The notes: generated by a model not told the origin, from the sequence alone. 64,000 nucleotides of DNA from Podaxis mareebaensis (GCA_018524725.1 JAEUWP010000145.1:1-64000), one strand, 5' to 3'; positions 21,346 through 35,159 are shown, counted from the first letter of the stretch. A program made the numbers and translations.

Positions 21346-22299
21346 GATATGACCTTACTACGATCTCGAATACTACTTCAAGTCCATTGCAGTATTTGTT
21401 CCCCCCACTTAGATCTCTCTCTCTCTCTCACTGGTGAGGTCGGTGCATAACACATGATGGCCTTTCATCTGTGTGAAGAACATGTTTCAGGCATTTGAGA
21501 TGTTCACAGCGAAGCGTGGGGTTTGGGACGAGACGTAACCGTAGCCAATTGAGTCTGGGCGTAGCCTTATGCCCGCTCTTGATTTTCCTTAATTGTTTTC
21601 TGTTTGGTTTGTAAACTGCAGTGCAGGTATGTATGTTTTTTGCATAGAATCGATCCCTGGCGGATTGTTAAAAATGGGCGGATTGGCGGGGATCCCTTTA
21701 ATCCCTGCTGCACCTCTTCTCGTACTGGGTGCTTGGGTCTACTTTACCAGGCAATTTTTGGCCATGCTACTCATTAGTAGTCCACTAGCGAGCATTGACC
21801 CGTACCATGCGTGTATGGCATGTCGAAAGCGGTTACGGACGCACAGTTGAGCTGCTCACTTCGATTTTCATACCAATCTACCCACAGTACAAAGAGGGAA
21901 GGTCATGGATGAGACAACACGTTCGGTGCCTGGTGTATGTGCCGTTAACGGGGGCTTTTAATGACAGTAAAAGCCGAGATATAATCCAGGGACTTGCAAG
22001 TTCGAGCAGTTGAAACCCCGGGGACCCAAATATCGATCGAGAAACCAGAAGCAGACCGAACAAACTGAACCATGACAAGACGCCAAGCTGGATCTCTCTC
22101 ACAAATGAGTGGAAGGAAAGAGACTGAAATTGAATAACCAAAAGGAGCGACATATCTATCAAACCACAATGCATCCAATGCCGACAGATTACCATGCACT
22201 TCAAGTGCAAACAGGAGAGATGATTAGTATCATACACATATTAAACTCGACGAGAGAAAACGAAGGAATCATAAAGTCGTCAATCGCAACGAAACTATA
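21346..22299. other. Intergenic between NACHT gene and RhoGEF, with a CT microsatellite
   Basis: A (CT)n/(TC)n tract lies at about 21413-21430. 21590-21850 is the second copy of the duplicated flank also found at 17600-17870. No gene was recognised. Confidence 0.5.
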
Positions 22300-25200
22300 T
22301 CATGACCTCCAGGAGTTGGATGAGCGAGCGTAATGTGAAAGATGAGTGCTCGTGGGCGCAGGGGGTGCAGTTGGGTGGTAGCCACCATTGGAATTGACAG
22401 GCGGGTGTTGTTCAATCTTTGAAGGGGGCACGGGCGGGTACAAGGGGACAGTGGGAATGAGCTCGAAAACACATTGTGCAATAGCTTTTGCCCCTCTGGG
22501 TCCACCCATTGGACCCTGGTCGGGATTGGTCATCACGCCATGCACCTGAGCTTCTTGTCCCATGTCTCCATTGACGTGCGCAGGCACTGAGAAGTTCGTA
22601 CCAACGCCTCTTCCGTCCCATATACAACGGATATCGTTCCCAGGTATGATTTGAGCAAGTCGTCCTGTCTCAATATGTCGCACCTCGATGAACCGCGAGT
22701 CGAAGAGCAGGATGTAGGGATGATGAAGGGCAACACGCTCTGCAGTTCCTTCCCACTCGATAGTCCCGGCAGAGCGGCTCGGATCGCCGTGTTTATCGAC
22801 ATAAACTCCAAATTCTACAGGTGAGATCCGTCAGTACAACGTGCTTCGCATGATATAAGTGGCGAATTAACTTACCGTCATAACACAATAAAAACTCGTC
22901 GTCCGATGAACGGAACATTCCCATAGGCCTGCATGACTCACACCTCTTGGCAAGGTGGCTCAACCGTGGATCTTCGCGCTGAGGGATCGTGACACTATTG
23001 AAACTGAATTCGGAGTCAGCCGTTATACGTGAGCGATATTAATTATGACTTACTCATTGAGATCCATGATCTCAAATCCCTTGGCACACAAGATAGCAAT
23101 CCTTGCTTTCAAGAAGATAAGGTCGTAAGACTCCGAAGGCAAGAAGAAGTCCCGGTAGACCCTGAACCACTCCGATTTTGTGGAACGGAACCCAAGACGG
23201 GACCCTAGACCAACAGGGGCCTTCACCCTCTCATTAATCTTGTCGCCTACGGGTTCCAGCACACGGAAGATACTGTCCATCTGGTAACATAGGTTGAGTA
23301 TCGGGACCTTCAAGTGAGGGGCATTCATCTTACATTCTTCTTCTTCATGTATACGATCAAAGTTCGACCATGAAGCGTCCCGACGCTGAAGAAATGGACG
23401 TCTTTGTTTCCATTGAGTTTCTGGGGCACGTTCTGGTGGGCTAAATGCGGTGATGAAGGCACTAGGGCCTCGATATGGTACGCAAACAATGACTGGGTGT
23501 AGGGTCAGCATCTCGATCAAACTGAGACCCCTTAGACTCACCTTGTCCGCAAGGACCAAAAAGATGCCGAATTCTTCTAGCATAGCGCATTGTGTGACTT
23601 GTTTGAGGTGCAGGACACGGCGCAAGGCTGATACACGAGTGAATTAGAGTAAAACCAACCGATAACACATCAAAACTTACATCTAGGATCGTGGCGGAAC
23701 CCAATCCACACTCCCTCGGCACAACCAACAGCGACAAGCCTACGACCATCAGGTGTATCTGCAATTCGATCAATACCTGCATTCGGTCAAACCTTGAATC
23801 GGCGCTTACTGAAGGGCACAGAGCAGGTAACCTTGCCCGTGAATGCGTTGTCCTGATTCCATGCAGGTCCAGAAGCAGCGGTAGTCATCGAAGGCACCAG
23901 GAACGTATCCGCGCTCAGTGTCTCAATCTCAAACACCTTGTTGCTCTCTTGTACGGCCTTGTGCATAGCCAGCGCATGGGCAAGCTTCCCCTGCCATTCC
24001 GTGCGAGACTGAGAAGACTCGGCGTAGAGAATGTACGGCCCTCCTGCACGTCCATTATGATGGAGCGTCATAGGATAGACGTACCTCGAGTCCGTCGCGC
24101 TTTCGGGAGAAGCACCTGAGATCGGTGTCTCGTTTCGCTCGCCTCCACGGAGACCGCGCAAAAGGCCCGCGCTTCTCTGCGTGGGTGGATCGGTAAAGTT
24201 GACGAGGGTGAGGAGATCGAGTGGCACAGGTCTCTTGTAGACGATGTACTTCACAACGCCATCCTTCTCCTTGGGTTTCGTCATCACCACTACTGAATGT
24301 CAAACCGGCGATCAGCGACAATTGTAGAAGAAAGCTCACAATAATTGTCAAACAGCAATACAAACAATTCACTCCATCCACTCCACTCGAGACCGCCATC
24401 CGGTTGCCGTAGAAGCTTCCCAGAATGCACTAGTTGCCGTTTCTCGTCAAGAAGATCCATATCCTTTCAATCCGCTTCAGTATCCCCATCAAAATACACA
24501 TCCGAACAAGATACGATACTCACAAATGTCTCTCCATGCTTGAACACCAAATTGGCATTGTACCTCCATAGCTCAACCTTCGTCTTGGCATCCTGCACAC
24601 CAGGCTCTGTCTCCTTTCCAAGAGACTTGATAGCCTCAATGACATTCGGGATATCAGTGTGATCGTCATGCCCCTCGGCCGCATTGTGCATGATATCTTT
24701 TAGGAGCAACTCGTAACGTAAAAGACGAGGAATCGGCCGATTGATAAAGTTCTTCATGTCCAGACGGTGGGCGTCAGGATGACGAGTACACGCCTACAAG
24801 ATCCGCGACATGATTAAAACGGTCTCTATTGAATTTCAGGAACCCAACGTGACATACCTCAACAAAACCTTTGAATGCCGGGTTGTTCGCCATCTCGTCA
24901 TCAATCCTATACGCAGCAATTGGATAATTTGGAATATACTCCAGATAAGCATCCCGGAAGTTCAAAGCGGCATCAAACATCGCAGCAGTGATGCTAGACA
25001 CAAGGGGATGTTCTTCGCGCTGAATCTCGTGGAACTTTTCCATAAGACGACGATGATGTTCATATAGCTCATAGTAATTGTGGAACACATCGTCAATGAA
25101 TTGTTCCAGACGGTGCTTCGGAATGATAGAAGGATTTGCAGCCCGCAGCGGGTCAACATACATCTGCACATGCAATTAGGAACGGACCAGAGAACCGGAA

Positions 25201-28200
25201 GCCTCAAAAACCACGTACGATTTTGATGTTCTCAAGATCCTTTACATACGCCATTTCTCCCTTGATCAACTCAAAGATGACACTAAACGAAAAAGGAGCC
25301 AAATCAACGACGCTGTTACACGACTACAAACGATGAAACCACTTACGCCTGCCGCTTGACTTCCTTCTTCGGCAACGTCTTCATATACTCTGGCGACACC
25401 AAATCATGCCACTCCCACTTCCCAGGCGCACCCCTTCCCATCGCAGTCTGGAACGTCCTCAACTGCGCGAAACTGTGCAAACTCTTGATAGTCTCGATCG
25501 CTTCCCTAAGGAACTCGGCATCAGGATTTTCCAGTTCGGTCTTCTCGAGTACCGCCTCAAGCAATACAGGGTACTTTTGCAAATGGTCAGAAGGCCGATT
25601 CAAGAGGTGCTTGAGATCCAAGCGGACAGAATCCCCTTGTCGTCCTGCTTTCCTTGTCTGATCCTGCGGAGCCCGTAAGTATTTTCATCCCTTCCATGGC
25701 ACGAAACACACCTCAAGGAAAAATTTGAAACCCCCATTACTCTCGATCTCATCCTTCAACCTCTTCTCCGCGATCAAATAATGCCCAATATACGTCGGAT
25801 ATGCCAGCCTAAACTCCACCGCCGCATTCAAGAAGATATCTCCAATCTTTTGAATGATAGGTCCCTGCTCTCTCTGGCGGACATACAAGACCTCCAAGAG
25901 CCGGCGATTGCATTCTCGCAGATCCAAGACATTCCCAAATACATCGTCAATGAATTCCTCCAACTGTTCTGGAGGCAAGACGGGAGGATCCGCGCTGCGT
26001 AAGGCTTTGATAAATACAGACTCGATAGTATCAAGGTCTTGAATGTATTGTTCCTCTTTGCTTATGAGTTGGTGGATAATTCTGTGACACGTTTCAGTTA
26101 ATAACGAGCATTTTGTTGGTGGATTGGGGGGTCTTACGATTGTCTCTCGACCTCTCTCTTCGGCAAGGCATTAAGCACGGCTTCATCAATACCTTTCGTC
26201 CAGGAGTCTTTCTTCTCCTCCGCAGGTGTTTCCACCGTGAGCGTCAAAGTACTGAGAGCAGGTTTCGTTTTCTAGAAGGAAACATAATTAGACATTAAAA
26301 CCGCATGCGAACCAGATTGGCCACCCACCCGCTTGGGGCATGAATACGCGTAGCATGGTGGACCTTCAGATCCAATATCCGCACAACTCGGCGAGTAACA
26401 CCGCGTCAACATCGTCACAACACCGGTTGGCAATTCTTCTCTCTCGAAAATAGCGTCAGATCCACCCTCTTGTTCATCATAGAACATGAACACATCTTCA
26501 ACTCCGTCCTGGAGAATACGTCCACCCCACTCAACTTCGAAAAAGAAGAGTTGATTTTGAAGACTGCGGGCCACTTGCAATGCAACACGTCGATCGTTAG
26601 TAGACATGTTGTAGTTGATTGCCAAGTCGCGTTGGATCAAACTTTGGATGGTGGACTGCACAAAGAAAACGTCAGCACTACAGAGAGGAATTTAACCAAT
26701 GGTCATCACTCACCACAATATCTTTTCCTGTGAAAGCACGACTGTAGGGGATACTGCCCTTCACATGAGTACCCCTCGGTACTTTATCACGAAGTTGGAC
26801 AGCGATATGAGAGAGCAGGAAATAGTTGATGAACCGGCTCTCATCGTCTTCTTCTCCCTCCCAATATTCCTCCTCTACTCCGTCCTGAACTTCCAAGTTC
26901 TCGTGGTTCCCAAATTCCGCAAGAGTGCGCAACACCTCGGTGGGGTGGCGCAGAACGTCTCCAGACCGATCCACCTCAGTCTCATCGACGATTCGCTCTT
27001 GGATTGGGGATGCAACGAAGCCCTCCCCGTCTAGCGCGTATGTTGGAATGTTCGCACCCGAGGCCGCGTACACAGAGGAGCCCCCAACGCTCAAGTTGTT
27101 ATTACTTGCACTAGCAGCCGGAGCATTGTTGAAATACCCAAGCTGAGATGAGCTAGAGGTACTTCGAGCCAAACGCGAGTCACCATCTAGCGTAAGGGTA
27201 AGCGATAAAACACAACATGATCAACGATGTCCTACATGGGCTGAGTGAGTCTGTCCTGCCAGGCGTTGAAGCTCGAGGAATCTCGGGCTGAGGCATCATG
27301 TATTCTCTGCTAGGGGATTTATGCAGAGATTGAGAAACCCCGAGCGAATACGAGGAGGCATGATTGTATGCTGAGTACTGCTGTGGAACGTTTGGTTGAG
27401 ATTGGCTATAGTAGTGGCCATTGTTGACGACCCGCCCCTCGTCGACGTTGTAGACATTGACTTGAGGAGACTGAACACCGGCGCCCGAATCTTGAGGCAC
27501 TCGCGAGGCGGCAGGAGAATAACCTGAAGAATACCCGCCGTCTTCAGTGTCGTAGGGGACTTTTTCAGGAGGGTAGGAGCTGTTGATGCTGGATGAGCTT
27601 GGGTAGCTCGGAAGGATGTGGTGAGATGCCGATGGCCGTGGATCGGAGGGCAAACCCGGTAAAGGCGGACGACCATGCGAAGAGGTTCCGGGAAGTTGGC
27701 CGGGTGTGGTTGGGAGACGGCGTCCAGGCGTTGAAGAGGTGGTCGCTTTTTTGAGTAATTCGTTGGAGCTTGTAGATGCCGTCGAAGTATATGAGTCGGT
27801 GCTAAAATGGCCTGGGCGCGCCGAGGGGTAGGAATACGGCTCTGGTTCCGGCATTGAGTAAGGTGTGGTTGGTGAAGTAGTCGCTGAAGAGCTTCCGGGA
27901 GTAGGAGGGAGCCTCCTGACGCCGGAAGAGCGAGAAGGGTAGTGACTGCTGGTTGGAGAAGGGTCTGCGATGGTATTAAGTTGACGGTTCGATCTGCGAG
28001 AAAAAGGACGACATACAACTTTGTGAGCCCGTGGGCGATGTAGGCGTAAACCTGGTTGGCGTAACAGGTGAGTTATCGACGTTCGCGTCCACGTCTCCGC
28101 TCCCATTACTAGGGGCATCGCCATATACGCGATAAATTTGGTCGATGTCAGAACTTTCCTTCAGGGCGAGTGATGGGACTTCTGCGTCAAAGCCAGCGAG

Positions 28201-28275
28201 AACATCGTTGTAAAGTTGCTGGAGGTCTGCGTCTATGGGCGAACGCGAACGTGTTCCGGAAGGGGCTGGCGGCAT
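22300..28275 (-). CDS. Rho guanine-nucleotide exchange factor, Rom2/Rgf-like, with two DH domains
   Basis: Sixteen exons, 1715 residues; the exon boundaries, from the start, are 28275-28020, 27964-27236, 27186-26714, 26655-26329, 26271-26138, 26081-25712, 25663-25347, 25282-25219, 25163-24858, 24793-24524, 24463-24340, 24292-23810, 23758-23681, 23627-23054, 23003-22876 and 22814-22300. Order: Ser/Pro-rich disordered N-terminus (1-400), DEP domain (about 430-545), DH domain 1 (about 640-840), DH domain 2 (about 870-1075), PH domain (about 1085-1250) and citron-homology domain (about 1290-1680). By family it activates Rho1 at the plasma membrane for cell-wall integrity. The two DH units share an LPK(R/K)EV(E/K)RQ lead-in, indicating internal duplication; the usual family has one DH. 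Confidence 0.9.
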
Positions 28276-29084
28276 GATTTGGTCTGTAGCAGGCCAAGAC
28301 CAGTCTCAGCTTGTAACAGGTATATGTGTGGCGAGATTGGTTCGAGATGATAAAATCAGTGTGTATTGAAGCAGTGATATCAGGAAGACTGGCGTGCGCA
28401 ATGGAGGAGACGGAGAGGACGGAGGTGAGTCGAGTGTGATAGTCAGCCTGTAGTCAGCAGTGGAAAGAGATCATATGCAGCCCTGCTGCCAGTGGCCTCC
28501 TTCCAGAATTGGAAACACCAGCGCTCTGGCACTCATTTGGAACTCCAACCATGGCCAGAACTAAAGAAAAATTCCTGTTGCTAACAAAATAATTTGCTCC
28601 CACCGCTCGGTTTAGACTGAGCCTGTAACCCGAAAGGCTCGTTTCTCCACCACAGGCCACCTCGTATTCTCTGGCTTAGTCGCAAGAACATTTGTCCCAT
28701 CTCCGCTGCACCCCTAGCTCATGCTGACTGACCTATGCCCACATCAAGGTGCAGCAAAGTACAGCATCCCGTCCTCCCATACATCATTCCTTCACTATCA
28801 CGGCCCCATCTATCAAACAGTTAGTGATCGCTCATCATTCAGTGAACGTTTCGTATATATTTGGCCGGACTGCAATGTAACAAGATGATCTTCAACCTGT
28901 TGAGCGCACAGTGGGTGAGAACATCCAAAACGATCCTACCAGAAAAGGCAGCACGAGGTAAATGCGATAACGTGACGTACTATGGAAGATCATCACCGAC
29001 GCATATCACTCTCGCTAACATCGACGCAGGGCCTCCTCTTTCTTCCAGTTACAAAAGCGTTGTCGCACATTGGTTAGCTACACA
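28276..29084. other. Divergent intergenic region between RhoGEF and UBX gene
   Basis: 809 bp between two start codons on opposite strands; it presumably holds both promoters. A small run of introns or untranslated exons upstream of 29085 is possible, but no coding extension could be supported. Confidence 0.5.
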
Positions 29085-30617
29085 ATGCCATCCGACAGAG
29101 AATCCCTCCTCAGCATGGGCTTTGACCCAGCAAGAGTCGAATGTTTGCTCTCTTCCTCCCTGCCCCTTTAATCGCTCACTGACCAAACACCACCTCTACG
29201 CTGCATCCATTTAGGGGCTCTTAAAGCTACTGGAGGGAGAGGCTTGCAACCTGCAATGGACCATATCTTGGAGAATGAAGGCAAACCTGTTCCAGACTTG
29301 AACGCCGTGGCCGACACCGGCAGTACGGCACCTCGCCGGGAACCGATGGATGAAGACGAGGAAGATCTCGAGGCCCTCCGAAGTCTGGGTGTGAAGGGGG
29401 CAGCTGCGGCCGCAGCCGCCAGTGCTACGGAAGCCGAAGCAAAGGTACGTGTCCTCATATCGTACGCACAGTAGCGTTGACGCAAGTAACTAATATCCGC
29501 CATTAACTTTATAGAGTATTAAATGCTCGGAATGCGGTAAGATCTTCAAGAACACCGCTCTAGCAAATTACCACGCAGAGAAGAGTGGCCATGATCAATT
29601 CGAAGAATCCACAGAAGAGGTCAGCCCAAAGTTCCCGAATCTTTCGTCATGCTCACCCCTAGCCGCTTCAGATCAAACCATTGACAGAAGAGGAGAAGAA
29701 ACAAAAGTTGGCCGAGCTCAAAGAAAAGATGGCTGCGAAGCGCGCTCTCAAGGCAGAACAGGAAGCCAAGGAAGCCAAAGCGAACGAGGCCATTCGACGG
29801 AAAGCTGGCAAGGCAAGTCTTCTTCATTAATTTATGCGCCTTGGCCCGCTACCTACAGATCTTTTAACAGGACATGAATCAAATTAGAGAAGAGCTCAAG
29901 CTCAAAGAAGCGCACAAGGAGGCAGAAGCGAAGAAACGAGGTTCGGAAACTACAACCTTGCTTTGTCTGATTCCGTTAATTTCGTCATACAGAAAAACTA
30001 GAAGATGCACGTGCAAGGGCGGCCGTTAAGGCCCAAATTGAAGCAGACAGGAAGGCACGAGCTGAGAAGACCGCGATGGAAAAGGCGCTCCGCGAGGGTC
30101 GTGCCCCTCCTGGCGCCACCACTCCAGTGAATGTACCCAAACCTGCTGCTGCGGCCGCGGCCACCGCCGGTACAGCAGGGCGTGACTTCAAGGACACCCG
30201 GCTGCAAATCCGTCTGTCCACCGGTGGGCAACCACACACAACAACCCTGCCCAGTGACGCTCGCAAGTCATTTCCAAACTGTAAACCATCCGCCCCTGAT
30301 TAATTACCCAATTCCTGTAGCCCTTCGAGAGGTCGCAGAATACCTTGCGAGTCAAAACCCTGATGTAGACGTAGAAACAGTCACACTAGCCCAGCATTTC
30401 CCTAGGTACGCTCCCGTCCTCGCTTCCTCGTCCTCAACATCCATAAACGTGTGCACCGGCAGGAAAACCTTTACACGTGCCGATTTCTCGAAGTCACTCC
30501 GAGACTTGGGTTTAACCCCCTCCGCTGTAAGTTATCCCACAACTTGTCGTAATATTCCCCGATAATTTATCAATCCGATCCAAAATACATATATAGGTCC
30601 TCATCGCAACGCCCTGA
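29085..30617 (+). CDS. UBA-zinc finger-UBX domain protein, UBXN1/SAKS1-like
   Basis: Nine exons (29085-29142, 29215-29444, 29515-29619, 29672-29812, 29871-29940, 29993-30262, 30321-30405, 30463-30526, 30597-30617), 347 residues. It opens with a UBA domain (LLSMGFDPARVEWAL, residues about 8-42). An acidic linker, a C2H2-like finger (CSECGKIF...H...H, about 100-120), a long charged coiled coil (about 133-230) and a C-terminal UBX domain (RLQIRLSTGG to the end) follow. By family it links ubiquitinated clients to Cdc48/p97. Two of its introns begin with GC rather than GT (29813 and 30263, both GCAAGT), and both are needed to keep frame. It ends 80 bp from the convergent F-box gene. Confidence 0.9.
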
Positions 30618-30697
30618 ATTATCGGTGGTGGAAAGGGCGATAAATAATCATCCATACGTACTTGTAGCAGTAATAAAACCCACCATGAAGAAATATT

Positions 30698-32376
30698 CTA
30701 AGCGTAATCGAGGACCGTTATCCGACCATCCACGTGTCCAATTGCAATTTTCCCTTCTTCCTCCTGCAACGCGATCTTCGACCATTGGTCCCGCTCACTG
30801 GTAGTGTAAACGGAGGACTCTCTAACCATTATACTTTCCTCCCCTCCTCCGCTGTTCGACCGCTCATCCATCCGAGTCCCCGCTAACCGTTGCCCAAAAT
30901 CACTGTGCCTGAAGTAGCTTTCGGTATGACTGTCAATGTAGATGATTGTTCCATGAGAACCCAGCGCTATGTCATACATCGCCATCATTCGGACAGGCGA
31001 GCCAATCATCTGGGTAGCGAGTGGAGGGAAAATATATGGTAAGTTTTCTCTACTTGCCGGTAGAGATGGGTCAAAGGAATCGTTTGGGTTGAGTACGTAA
31101 CGGTGTATGAAGTTAATAGGCTGCCATTTCTTTGTTAGTTTAGATTACTCCATGGAGTTCCTGAAAAAAAATCATACACTTACCCAAGGATGGATACTCC
31201 CGTACCGCAGTGACAAATGCACAGGTTTGACGGGATTGGAGGAGTCATCTGCCAGACGGACTATCGATATCGAATCCACCTTCCATTGCCATTTATATCG
31301 CCCGACAGGTTCTATCTGCACGTTGCGATCCATCAAAGCAGGAAGTGGATACATTTCCACAGTTGTGCTTCTAGCCACGATGATCCAATCTCCGTCCGTG
31401 AGGACGTCCAATATCTTTTCGGGCTATCGGGAAGACAGGATAAGCGATTCAAAACAAAAGAACGCGGGGGGGGACTCAATTACCTGGACGCTTCCTTCAG
31501 GATCAACCAACTGCACCCGCACTTGCGGCCTTTCAAAGTGATACAAGAAAGTCCGTCCCATATCATCCTGTGTCAACATCAAATCCCCAACAAGAATCAA
31601 ATTCCCAGAAGCTCTATCCTCCAGATTCACAACATTAACACAAGCCTGAGGCGGACTCCTTGCCAGACCAGGAACCCCTCCTCCAGGCGTCGGGTCAATA
31701 TCGATTAAGCAGACCCTGAGAAGCACACCACGGCACGTCAAAGCCCCAAGGCAACACGATGGAAAAAATCCAACGCACTCTGGAGTTTTTACTGCAACGA
31801 CCGCCCGGCCCGTCGTGAGTTTGTTGAACGCCATTCCAGCAAAATGGTGGAGAATGCGCCGTGCAATACAAACAGGGGGATTAACCTTGAGGTCCCAGCA
31901 TTGGAAGGTGAACGCCCGTAGGCCAGCGTTCCGTGTCATAGCCAGGGATAAAAGCCAGTTTTCGCCATTCCGAGAAAAGAAGTTCAATGCGATTATGCGG
32001 GACTCTGGAACGGCGGTGAATTCCGCTCGGTTAGTCGGCGTAGGTTCCTTTGACGTCCAGTTTCGTCTGTATTTCTCTGCCTTGCAGGTGAGATGCTCCA
32101 GCTCCCCGGCATTGAGAGACTCGAGAGATCGACCATTTAGTCCAGGAAGCGGGACGTTATGCCGTAGAAAATGCTGTTGGATGTAGGAGAACCAAAGATT
32201 ATGGGATTTTGTGACATGGAAATAATCTCTGCAAACCTATGACAGGATAGTCCATAAGTGAAATGTCACGTTTCGACATCGTTTTCCACTCTCACCAGTC
32301 TGACTTGGAATATGTCGGATATCGCCAAGTGGGAGAGTATAATGGGCAAAACATCGAGCGGTAAGGGAGAAGCCAT
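30698..32376 (-). CDS. F-box protein with propeller-like C-terminal region
   Basis: Four exons (32376-32296, 32236-31484, 31423-31184, 31120-30698), 498 residues. The N-terminus is a clear F-box (LPLDVLPIILSHLAISDIFQ then VCRDYF), residues about 5-45. The rest has LNGRSLESLNAGELEHL and many short beta-strand-like segments (WIIVARSTTVEMYPL, KIAIGHVDGRITVLDY), as in the large Agaricomycete F-box family whose C-termini are probably beta-propellers. By family it would be a substrate adaptor of an SCF ubiquitin ligase; the substrate is unknown. All splice sites are canonical. Confidence 0.85.
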
Positions 32377-35159
32377 CCGCTCAACCGGTGGCCAGCCGAA
32401 CGCAAGAAGCAGAAAAATCCAGGTGTTCAAACAGCGTCGTTTCTGCAGTCGGGGAGCGGACTGTTATATATTCCACGGTTATGGCATTATGAGGCAATTC
32501 TACACCAACGTCGATCATCCTTACCACGGGGTCCTTTCCGGTTCTCGCATTCAAAGCGAGAGCCTGGCTGAATTGCGATCTGCAACACACAAGTCTAAGG
32601 GGCTCACGATTACCACGATGGTATCCAGATAGCCAGTTTCGCAAGTAGCCAAGCACACGAACCAGACGGTTTGATCTCCGAGTCCCTCGTCTAACCGCAT
32701 CGTCAAGATAGGTCCAAAACAGGTGACTTAATTCGCACTGAAGCAGAGGTTCAACGTTCAGGCCCAGGCATCAGGAATCTGGATTTGACCATGGTGTAGT
32801 ACCTCCGAACTCAATAAAACTTCCCATTTCCATCGCCTATCATCCCGAACCGCAAAATATAAAGCACGAAATCAACGGAACTCGCGTTGAATTGACCTGA
32901 ATTGGCCTGCCAGATCATCCAGATCGATCCATTCTTGTCAAGACTAAATCTTTCGAAGAAATCGCACCTTTCATTACCGCCGGTGTATGCCGACTTATAG
33001 TTCCATTGACCCCTTGCAGAGTAAATCATTGGTGCGGTTTGAATCAAACCCTTTGTTCATAGGAAATGTCCGAGGACTCTGGAAGGCGGTGTGTGTATGT
33101 AGGAAGGGTAGCGCGCGGCCCTCATTCTGGTCACACAGGCCGAGACGTGTAACCGAGAACAGCGGTTTGCAGTCGCCGACGACCCTTCAACTGAAACCGT
33201 CAGGAACGCACATCATATCTTATCTAACCTATGAAATCAAATGCAGTCGCTCCAAATCTCGAAGGTCGTCTAGTGAATACTTTCGTACACAGGATGAATA
33301 GAAGAACCGTGGAGATACCTTCGAGAAGACATGCGGGGAAGCTTAATCAGCATGTAGGACGCGGTTTCTTCGCAACTCCCATGTATTGTGTAACACCGAC
33401 ATTCATCGACCCATACCACTGTGTACCAGTCTTGACGGGTCCACGGCAATGAGCGGCGTTCATGTATAAGATCCAGTCATACCCCAGTAGTAAGCAACCA
33501 GTACACGTACTCCCAAATCAATGAAACCTCGTCGCAAGCAACTCCGGTACTTGCAATCTCCTGACCCACAATTGATTCCTTTTAAATGACCAAACCTAGC
33601 GGTCACAAAACATGCGATCAAAGCGCGGGCCCGAATCTACTAAATCCAACCGGGAAGCGTCCTATGGGGATACCCCGATAAATACCGTCCACATGAGCCC
33701 AATTGATCGTCCCGAGGGGTCGACACAAGGTCGAGAAGTGGTCGAGATCGCTGCAAATTGCCTTGTTGCGATAGGTTGGACCCGATATGTCGATGTCCAA
33801 TATTCGAAGGGTACAACTACTTATAAGTAGTACGGGCGCCAAACCTGGCAGAGCCAATCAATTCGGTTCAGTTCATCCACCAAGTGCTGCGCGATGGACG
33901 AAAATAGGCGTCAGGTCAAACAGTAGAAACACGTTATTTGAAGTTGAAAAAAGCCGTCGAGTTTCGGCCTGCTGTAAGTGTTAGTACAACCCGCTTAGAT
34001 CTTGGAGACAACAGAACCGCTATTGAACGTTGAATACCGGGATTGCAGGGCAGAATACTCCAAATTGAAAAGACGATCAGCGGACCTCGATGGTCAAGTC
34101 ACCTGATTGACCTTCTCACGGAAATGGACGACGGATATGTTTCTATAACCGAAATAGCTGGACAGTCGGTACCAGGTCCTTGGAGTCTTGGATCCATAGG
34201 TCCAACCGTGGCTGAGAACGGCAGATCCCGAGATCTGGAAAGAAATGCACACATACTTGGTGAACAAGTATTGTGAGTGATAGCAACGCATCGTTCTGGG
34301 ATTTTCCACCAGGTCGTGCAACTCTCGCAAAAAATAGGAACTGAGGAAAGGAATGTCCGGCACTCAGGATAAGGCTGCTTGCCTTTGGATAGAATCAACT
34401 TGTCTTAAGGTACTTGTGGTTCGGAATCGCGGAATATGATGCGATGTGATGAAATGAAATGAACGATGGGGCGACGAATTTTGACAAGTGTATGTATTCA
34501 ACGGAGAAGGCGGGAGCATAACGAAAAACTGCGGTGAGAGGCCTCGATGGTTAGGTATCTAGTCGCAAGAGAAGAGAAGAGTCGTTACGTCGGCTGCTCG
34601 GCTGGACGCTGGGACTCACAACTTCCGCCCCAAGACGCCCTTCAAACGCAATCTGACAGTGATCTGATTAGCATGCAATTGATTAACTTCCAGGTTCTGT
34701 CATCGTTTGCAGAGGATGCGACTTCTCGGACAGACCACATGTATAGATCACGGGCACTGAAAAACCCGTGTTATCCACTCAAGAAATGTTTACATCCGGA
34801 TTCAACCAAAACTTTTCCCAAGGGTTCATAAAAAGGATTTCGGAGATGGTTCAACCTTCAGGCCGCGGAAATGAAAACATTTGGATACGTGTCCTACACC
34901 TTCTAAAAGAATTTTAGCACCTGACATCGGATGATCTGTAATGTATCTACCTCACCTGCGCGAGAGATTCCAATACGCAAAACTTGGGATTGAGATGAAT
35001 CAAATCATGAACTTGTTCCTGCCAAATCAAACTACTACACGCAACTTTATCTTATAAATTATCATTGTCCCATATTGTAATTTATAACCCAAACGTCAAG
35101 TAAAACAAGCAAGCGAACAGGTAAAACCAGCAAACACCTCACCACATTTTCGCAGCAAC
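32377..35159. other. 2.8-kb gene-poor stretch, no gene recognised
   Basis: Several short open frames exist on both strands (for example minus 33047-32811, plus 34043-34276), but none shows a known motif, plausible splicing or sustained codon bias. It may hold regulatory DNA, a non-coding RNA or eroded sequence. The right end (about 35020-35150) is AT-rich and probably the 3' flank of the BIR gene. Confidence 0.4.

Noticed and set aside
32811..33047. 78-residue minus-strand open frame with aromatic residues
   Set aside because: No motif, splice partner or homologue recognised; likely chance.
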